Assembly: GCF_000485595.1 (NCBI RefSeq)
Contig: NW_014577239.1
Span: forward strand, 27,253 to 63,175
Origin: Priapulus caudatus
Lineage: Eukaryota > Priapulida > Priapulimorpha > Priapulimorphida > Priapulidae
Direction: 5' to 3'
DNA: 35,923 nt
Of this stretch, positions 29,170 through 35,923 are shown piece after piece. Below the pieces are notes generated by a model that was not told the DNA's origin, did no database searches, and worked only from the letters and a program-made list of their open reading frames with translations. Made by a program: the position numbers and the translations under genes. Position 1 is the first letter of the stretch; every line of letters starts with the position of its first letter.

Positions 29170-32155
29170 CAGTATATCAGTACTTTTACAGGCCGACTGG
29201 CTAGTGTATGGGGACTGACGTAAGGCTTGTTATTTTGAACAAAAATATTAATCTTGAAGTGATTTGGTAATAAATATTCATTGTGACATGACACTTAGTG
29301 ACTTACATCAATATCCTGAAGTGTTAGCGCCGGTATTCTCGCAACAAAAAGCACAAACAGAAACCCAATAGACGCTGACATGATGGGTGTTGAGAAAATG
29401 CGGACGAGTACAGGCCAACTTACTGATAATGCGAAACTAGTGCTGTCTTCAGAAAAAAAAACATAGATACCCTATGAGTATAATACACTCTAATATCTAT
29501 AATAAAAATATATGATCATATACATGTACAACGTACTTCTGTTATTGTATTTGTAATATATCTGTGGGAATATCAGTTATTACCCCACCAGGTAGAGCCA
29601 CATGTTGGCGCTGCAGTGAGTACGGAGATGAGTAATGTTTACGTGTTTTAGTGTTTATGTCTTATGAGGACAATGTCAATGTTTACAAACTTGTAATCAA
29701 CTAATCATATATTATATTGTAATAACGTGCTATAATAATACGCCTCATAGCGATTCTAGGCATAAAAGATACCACATTGAGTGAAACTAGTAGTAGCAAG
29801 TAATGACAAATTATTCGCAAAGCAGTAATGTAAATTTACGGAGACTTTCGACGACAGATAAACCAGTTTAGGAGACGCGTGTCATGGAAACCATTCGTAA
29901 ACAGGTTCGGTAAAACGGTGCAGACTACTACTTGTAGTCTAGTCACCCTACAAGGTCAGGTCTACTTTAGGACTTCCTACATGCATAGTCTGGTCATCAT
30001 CACTCAGCATGCTGCCCAATTGAGAATCTGGTGAAAGCTACGGTCCCTCGCCAGAAAAATGCACATTAGATTAGGCATAGCACATAAACACAAAACTTTG
30101 CATGTGCCTGGTTCACGGACCACAGGCACAGCCCAGGCTAAGAACCTCTGCTTTATAACTATACTATAGCCCTTCGGGCTTAAGGATAGAGTCCAGTAAT
30201 AAACATCATTCTATCCTATCATCGTCCTGGACATCATCTCTATCCTTGAACCGCCCTTTGCTCTGCCACAGGCCTATGGCAGAGCGAAGGACTATAGTTC
30301 TAGAGCTAGTGCTCCGGTAACCGGACCGGGAGTTCTTCTGGCTCATGCTCCGGCAATCCCAGAATGCATTGCAAAGTCATGGTCTCGCTCAATATCAAGT
30401 CATGTCAAGTCATGCTTTTTCAATCACAATTTAAATTTGACTTCCCTGTGCCTCTTGCAATGAACCGTTTTCCTCCAAAAACATAAGCTATAGTTTACAG
30501 TGTGGTAATACTTCAAATTTTCATTATAATTTTCCACTCATTTCGGTACTCTTTTCTTTTTTTTATATGAGGAAAACATCCAACAAAAAACATACAAGGT
30601 TCGTGTGCTGCCGTTTTCTATTGCGCTGAGAAATGCTCTGCATGACTTTGCAGTGCATTCTGGGATTGCCGGAGCACGGACTCGTGGTCCGGGTACCGGA
30701 GCACGAGCCACTTCGTCCTAGATTATTACCCCGGATTACTTTAGGCTAGCAGCCTAGCACATGTGCAAACTATATTATAATTTTATACTGTGGTCCCAAA
30801 TTAGGATTGAGCTCCCTAGGCCACATAACGTCGTAAGTTTGAGAACAAGTTTTCATTGTATCACACTGACATCCCTAATCCTAGTTTAACATTTCACGAG
30901 CTAGTTTCATCACTAGTTTAGTGGTTTTCATGTCTCTAGTCTATCCCCACATTTGCGGAAATGAGACCTGGGGTCCTAAACTAGGATGTTGTCCCCATAT
31001 AGGCTATTGGGCCCATAATACTAGAGCTACATGGGAAATAGTCTCAAGGTACCTTCTCATTTCTCACTACGAGGCGAGAAGGCCACAAGCGAATGTTGGA
31101 ATTAGCCAAACCTTGTAGCTTACAAAGTGCTGTAGCAAAACGTACTAATATCTAACGTATGAGAGCTCTGACTGGATCTGGATAGTTTACTGCGTAGCCC
31201 ACGGTTACGTGGATAATAACGCAGGGACATTTCGTAAGGAATTAACTTCCAGGGCTATAGCTAGCCATGAGGTGTGACCTAGCTTGGTGGAAAGACAGGT
31301 AGTTAGCCTTTAGTCGAATGGCACTGAGGGTGGTCACAGCCAGAGTTCTTTTGCGCCCTCAGTGGTTCTTTTACGTCCCTATTGGCTAGGATTTCTGGAG
31401 ACCGCCATTTTACGTGGTCATCCGAGTCACGGGAGATTCACAGTCTCCAATGTTGAGAGCCAGGTTTTTACACCTTGAGAAAATTCACTGCCCCTGCCGG
31501 GGTTTGAACTCGCAGCATTCAGTGGACAGTGCATGACACCTACCACTGGGCCACGGAGGCTCCCACCACCCTGACTGCTTCTGTGTATTTCCATGCTGCT
31601 AGCTTAGGGTGTCATGCTGTAAAGATTCATTGCTGTTTCTTAGCACTGTGTTAACTCTGTAAGATGAGTGAAGGGCTACACTGGTAAAGTTAGCCCTTGC
31701 CTAGAACTAGCCATTTGCTATTGCAGAGGAAACAGTTGAAACCTTATGAAATCCCTATTGAATTACATTATGAATACAGTTCATCCCTAGAGTGCAAGTT
31801 TCTAGAGTGATCTAACATTTAAAATGTTGAAGTTGTTAAAACAAATTGTTGTATTAAGTTGACAAAGTGAAGTGATATATGTGAAGTAGATGATAGAAAA
31901 AACAAGGATATTTAGGAAAGTATGCCTGTCTTATTATGATAACACTCAAATTCATTATCATAATGTGATAAGTCGAATGATATTCAGTCATGTATTATTA
32001 TGAGAATCCTACATCATTACCTCCGCCCAACGGAGTTGGAGGAGGTTATGTGTTCGCTCTCGTGTGTTTGCGCAATCGATATTAGCGCGGCGGTCGATCA
32101 ATATCACCCAGCGAACCAGCGAGTCAGCAAGCCAGCGAGCCCAGCGAGCCAGCTC
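29170..32155 (-). repeat. Large inverted repeat, right arm (about 3.0 kb)
   Basis: Inverse of 24749-27995 and somewhat shorter through indels. It starts at AGTACTTTTACAGG (29179-29192) and ends in CCAGCGAGCCAGCTCG (about 32139-32154). It contains the inverted SINE and the nested foldback segment. No protein gene was recognised. Confidence 0.9.
31499..31562 (-). repeat. tRNA-derived SINE head, right arm
   Basis: Inverse counterpart of the SINE at 25383: GGGGTTTGAACTCG (B box, inverted, 31499-31512) and CCACTGGGCCA (A box, inverted, 31543-31553). The B box is closer to consensus here than in the left arm. Confidence 0.6.
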
Positions 32156-32521
32156 GTAACACATACATGTTACATGGGAGCGTGTACATGTCAGTACACT
32201 GACGTATATCGTGGGTTATTCGTGTGTTCGTGAGTCGTATGGCTTATGGCGTATGTCGTCGGCGGTGGGATGCACTCCGTGAGTGCAGTCTGTCTAGTTC
32301 AGGCTGTGGTCCCTTCTTTGCTGGTGTATACAATCGTGTAGCCCTGTGGCAGCATTGCCAGAGCTCTAATGGCACAACCATAGTTGTTTTGGCCTTAGGT
32401 GTAATGACGTTAAGCATATATCAACTACAGCTATACATATTGGGAGTCCAAAAGTAGTCTTGAACCTGAAGTTCTTATGTATTCGACTATATTTTTACAT
32501 TGTTTGTTTATAATCTTGCAG
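32156..32521. other. Region upstream of the DUSP12-like exon
   Basis: No coding exon was recognised. It ends in a strong polypyrimidine stretch and TTGCAG at 32516-32521, suggesting that an untranslated first exon lies further upstream. Confidence 0.45.
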
Positions 32522-32779
32522 ATTTAGACTGCCCCCATATATAGACAGAAATTCGAAATAATGAATATAGATAAAAGGAGGAGAGCTCGTGTACAGGGTG
32601 GCTGGGCTCAGCATCAAAGTGATGCTGATAGAGAAAAGCCTGAACAGCATTTAGTGAATACCCAATCACTGGTTCAGGCTCAAAATATCTCTACTTTTTC
32701 TGGAAGTGCAATATTACGGAATAAAGGAAATGATTTTGAAGCCAAGTCTACATTTGAGTTTACAGACCCATATTCAAAA
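32522..32779 (+). CDS. DUSP12: Probable first coding exon of the DUSP12-like gene
   Basis: Bounded by TTGCAG and GTGAGT, both strong splice sites. An in-frame stop at 32525-32527 precedes the first ATG at 32561. Seventy-three basic, hydrophilic residues (MNIDKRRRARVQGGWAQH...) end at phase 0, which fits the phase-0 start of the 33552 exon. I do not recognise the sequence, and DUSP12 N-termini are poorly conserved. An alternative start is the in-frame ATG at 33573, aligned with the beginning of the conserved domain. Confidence 0.5.
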
Positions 32780-35542
32780 GTGAGTCAATTAAAGAAAGTG
32801 TTACATTCAGGGTTTGAAATTAACAGCAGTCCGTTAGTCTGAAACTATCAGATTTACTCACAGATGAGTATATTGCAATTTGCAGTAACAACTACGATGG
32901 TGGACTACCTTACTGTCAGTTTTTGACTAACACTGACGAATATAGTGTTAATTTATTTCTCTTTCCTGCAATTGATTATAAGTTTATTTAAAAAAAGTTA
33001 AACCGTAAATTATCAAATGTATTTCAAATTAGTATTCGTCATAACGGACATTGATAAATATCATGGATGCAGCCATGTTTGCAGCTCATGGTATGGCGTA
33101 GCTGGACAACACTAGCTCCTTTTGGCAAAACTCGTGGAATACCAAAATGCGTGAAATTCTGAACTACCAGAATTTCACAGACTACCAGAGTACAAAAAGT
33201 TGGCAGTCTGTATGACTACGAGACAAAGACGGTTAATTTCGCACCCTGGTAACAATCCTCCTTGCAAAAAGCAGGTAAATGTAATAACCAATTTGCAATT
33301 TCATTTACCTGATAAACTGGATTGTAGATTCCAGTGGAATTATAAAATACATGAATTATAAATCTTAAATAAAATATAGTTAGCACAAGTGCTAGAAAGC
33401 ACAAGCTGAACAGAGTAGAAATTTGTTGTGGTATTTTATTCATTTTTTCATTTAGTACACAGCAAACATTTGTTGTAATATGACAGAAACATTTATCTTT
33501 GTTACAACAATTGTGTTTGTTGGACAACATTGATCTCTATTTAAATTGCAGCTGCAGTCAGTGCAAGGGGACATGCATGAAGTTGCTGAAAAATTATTTC
33601 TGGGCAGCCTGATTGCAGCAAAGAATTGGATGGAATTGAAGAGGAATGGAATTACACACATATTGTCCGTAATGGATGTTCCCCTTCCCCGAACACACAC
33701 ACAGGGTAGGCCTATATGATTGACTATTATTCCACAAGCCTGTGTATGTCACAAAAACAATGAATGCTCATACTAAGGCACGAAGGGTCGTTTTCGTATC
33801 AGGTACTACATATATGTACCCGAGGTAGTTTTAGGTTGTTTAGTATTATGTTTATATTTTTAGCTCACCTTGACATCGTCAAGCTGAGCTATTGCCATGG
33901 GTCGTCGTCCGTCTGTCCATCCGTCCGTCCGTCCGTCCGTCAACATTTCGCTTTGGTCAACGATAACTCAGGAACCGTTTGGCCCACATGTTTGAAATTG
34001 GCTATAGTTGTTACTGCTATGCTCCCATATTAAACGTCCTATTTTGCAGCACGCCAGTCGACGTACTTTTGAGCCCCGGCAATTTTTTGGCAAAAATGGG
34101 AATTGCCATTAGTCAGTTCAGGTTCAACGGATTTTGCTCATTTTTGGTATGTCAATGAATAAGGGCTAGGAGTTTTGATATTTAAAAAAAAATTATGCAA
34201 ATTAAGTAGGGTTTGGCAATTATATAGCATATTATATAGACACAAACAGTGTGTGGTGTCACACTCGTCTGGTTCGTTTTACAAGATTTCATTGACAATA
34301 TCTTTAATGCAAAATTAGTATTTCCTCTCCACCCTGCCGATAAAACGTCTATATTAGAGTAAAGATTTACAAAACATGTCGGAACGCAGCATAACCTATT
34401 TATTTTAAACGCCATCGCTACAAAGCAGGTATAGCGCCATCTAATGGTCCCAAATTGTGATTCATTTTGGTTTATAAATTATTATTGCAATATACAGATG
34501 GCAATCGTTTCTATAATGTACGTAGACGGTTGCTCAATTAAAACCGACTTCTTCTTACTCACTCATTTGTGTCCTTTTTTGTGGTGAGCTAGTGTCATTG
34601 ACACTTTCATTATATGAGGTATGTTTAGGGCTAGGGTTAGGGTACTTCTGTAGTACAAGTCTGGTATACTTTGTGTATACATATATGTACCTCGGGTACA
34701 TATATGTAGTACCTGATACGACAACGACCCCTTCAGCCATACTAAGTGTGATAATTATAATGTAATCAATAGTAGGTTAAATGATAAGTTTCTGTGATCT
34801 TAATATGTAGCAAATAATCATTAACCAAGTTTGTATTCATTAAACTGTTACTTTCTATTGAGGTGGCTATTTTCTTTTAAGGTTTTACTTACAAGTTTGT
34901 GAAATCAATGGACATGGCCGATGCTGATTTGCTCAGTTATTTTGATGAGTGCCACAACTTTATCGAAGATGGATGTGAATCTGGTGGGATTCTTGTTCAC
35001 TGGTGAGTGTGCATAATGTAAGTAATATCATCCTTTTAAACATGAGTACTTTAACATTGTAATATAATTGACATTCTCTCTAATTGTTTGCAGTTTGGTC
35101 GGCGTGTCAAGGAGTGCAACTCTAGTCATTGCTCATTTAATGAAGAAGGAGGCTGTCACGATGGAGAAAGCGCTAGCAAAAGTGAGACAGATACGATTTG
35201 TGAGGTGCGGTTAAATTCATTGGCACAAGGTGTCTATACTTAAAAGACAACCATATTATTGCTTTTAAATACTAGAATTCTTTGAGGCACCCTTCATTAG
35301 GGAGTAATGCAACTGGTTATTCTTGGGCATATTTCTGACATGATACAGAGCACTAAACCATTCACATTCTTGTGAAGTACTATGCCCTTCTGTTGAATTT
35401 AGTTTCTTTAATTATAGTCCAAACCCAGGTTTTAAACACCAGCTGAAGGTGTATGAGAGCTGTGGTTGTCATATGGATGAAGATTGTATGGAGTTCAGAA
35501 AGCTCAGACTTAGCAAGCTGTCTCCGATCATGCAGGAGCCAG
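32561..35542 (+). CDS. DUSP12: DUSP12/YVH1-like dual-specificity phosphatase, 5' part
   Basis: Exons 33552-33705, 34882-35002, 35094-35204 and 35418-35542 join in phase. A likely first coding exon is 32522-32779 (ATG 32561). The encoded domain reads EVAEKLFLGSLIAAKNWMEL, NGITHILSVMDVP, DMADADLLSYFDECHNFI, GGILVHCLVGVSRSATLVIA (the HC-X5-R phosphatase loop), then GFKHQLKVYESCGC and YRL-like FRKLRLSKL. The last part matches the DUSP12/YVH1 linker rather than other small DUSPs. The catalytic cysteine codon is split by the intron at 35002/35094. YVH1-type enzymes combine this domain with a C-terminal zinc-binding region acting in 60S ribosome maturation; that region lies beyond the right edge. 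The final exon ends one base into a codon before GTAAGT, so the gene continues. Confidence 0.85.
33778..34738. mobile_element. hAT-like MITE with 8-bp target duplication, DUSP12 intron
   Basis: ATACTAAG occurs on both sides (33770-33777 and 34739-34746). Inverted ends of about 45 bp share GAAGGG-GTCGTT-TCGTATC, AGGTACTACATATATGTACC and CGAGGTA. The 8-bp duplication points to the hAT class. Without the nested element (33856-34606) its body is only about 210 bp. Confidence 0.88.
33856..34606 (+). mobile_element. Family A element, nested copy
   Basis: Starts TTTTTAGCTCACCTTGACAT with the palindrome TTGACATCGTCAA, then CGTCGTCCGTC and (GTCC)n at about 33908-33940. The body matches 19615-20332 inverted and ends GTGAGCTAGTGTCATTGACA-CTT. 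TAGCTCACC at the start is repeated inverted as GGTGAGCTA near the end, so the termini are short inverted repeats. No protein is encoded. Confidence 0.88.
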
Positions 35543-35829
35543 GTAAGTACTTCCACGAGATATTGACTCATCCTATTAGAAATCTAATCACGTTTGGTTT
35601 AGTGCGTTTAGTTTTTTGTGTATGTGTATGTACGTTTATCTACTTAGCTAATGAGTTTGTAATATTTTCATTTCGGCCATAAATACTGACAGATGTTTGT
35701 AAATTTTCTGTGTTTTAGAATTAATTGTAACTGAGTGAATTGAAGAGAGAGGTGCTATATTCATCAGCTGACTGACAGTTTGGAACATTTTAAAAACAAA
35801 AATGAAAGTGTAGTATATGGAGCAACAAG

Positions 35830-35923
35830 TGTAGAAATTAACTTTTGAACACAGGAGTCCAACGGACTCCCTACCCTCATACATGTCATAAAGAGGGAGT
35901 CCGCAGCAAAATGAGGGAGTCCG
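35830..35923. repeat. GGAGTCC repeats at the right edge
   Basis: GGAGTCCAACGGACTCC forms a small hairpin (about 35851-35867). GAGGGAGTCCG occurs twice near the end. It is probably the start of another interspersed repeat cut by the window edge. Confidence 0.5.

Noticed and set aside
32843-32991. Open frame continuing after the 32561 ORF with a frame change (LKLSDLLTDEYIAICSNN...)
   Set aside because: Linking it needs a frameshift, whereas a strong donor at 32780 joins the first exon to the DUSP12-like exon in phase.

Overview
This is a window of intron-rich nuclear animal DNA carrying three recognisable conserved genes in a repeat-laden background. The genes have GT-AG introns with consistent phases. 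They encode a GPR107-type seven-transmembrane protein (+), the GPI-transamidase protease PIGK/GPI8 (-) and the start of a DUSP12/YVH1-type dual-specificity phosphatase (+). The proteins point to a metazoan. Mobile elements with TTTTTAGCTCA heads and GTCC-rich stretches, tRNA-derived SINEs and TGACCT-rich minisatellites are the kind seen in marine invertebrates. A sponge or similar animal would fit, but I cannot name the species. Two assembly gaps are present (12303-12312 and 24724-24748).

Layout. 1-7331 is non-coding: a TTTTTAGCTC-headed element copy (about 1830-3690) interrupted by a 746-bp terminal-inverted-repeat element, a 630-bp GA-rich tract, and AT-rich DNA. 7332-16968 holds GPR107, ten identified exons; its signal-peptide exon and its sixth-transmembrane exon are not found. 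The 5.2-kb intron where the latter should lie is full of repeats: a 146-bp tandem array, a gap, a second copy of the TTTTTAGCT element, a zinc-finger fragment, a Helitron-like 3' end and a perfect hairpin. 16969-18025 is the convergent 3' region. 18026-23803 (-) holds seven in-phase PIGK exons, plus a tentative first exon ending at 23937. Its largest intron contains a tandem duplication that copied part of the active-site cysteine exon, and two mobile elements.

24300-32155 is one complex structure: two inverted arms of about 3 kb around a 1.2-kb spacer holding telomere-type repeats, a tRNA-like sequence and a foldback MITE that also occurs just outside the left arm. 32522 to the right edge holds the DUSP12-like gene, five exons, cut off before its zinc-binding C-terminus; one intron contains a MITE with an 8-bp target duplication and another element nested inside it.

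The three genes share no pathway. GPR107 acts in Golgi/endosome trafficking, PIGK cleaves the GPI-attachment signal in the ER, and DUSP12/YVH1 acts in dephosphorylation and ribosome maturation. I see no gene cluster with a joint function. The most interesting content is structural: a readable order of events inside PIGK, the large inverted repeat, and a MITE carrying CCAAT and CRE motifs.
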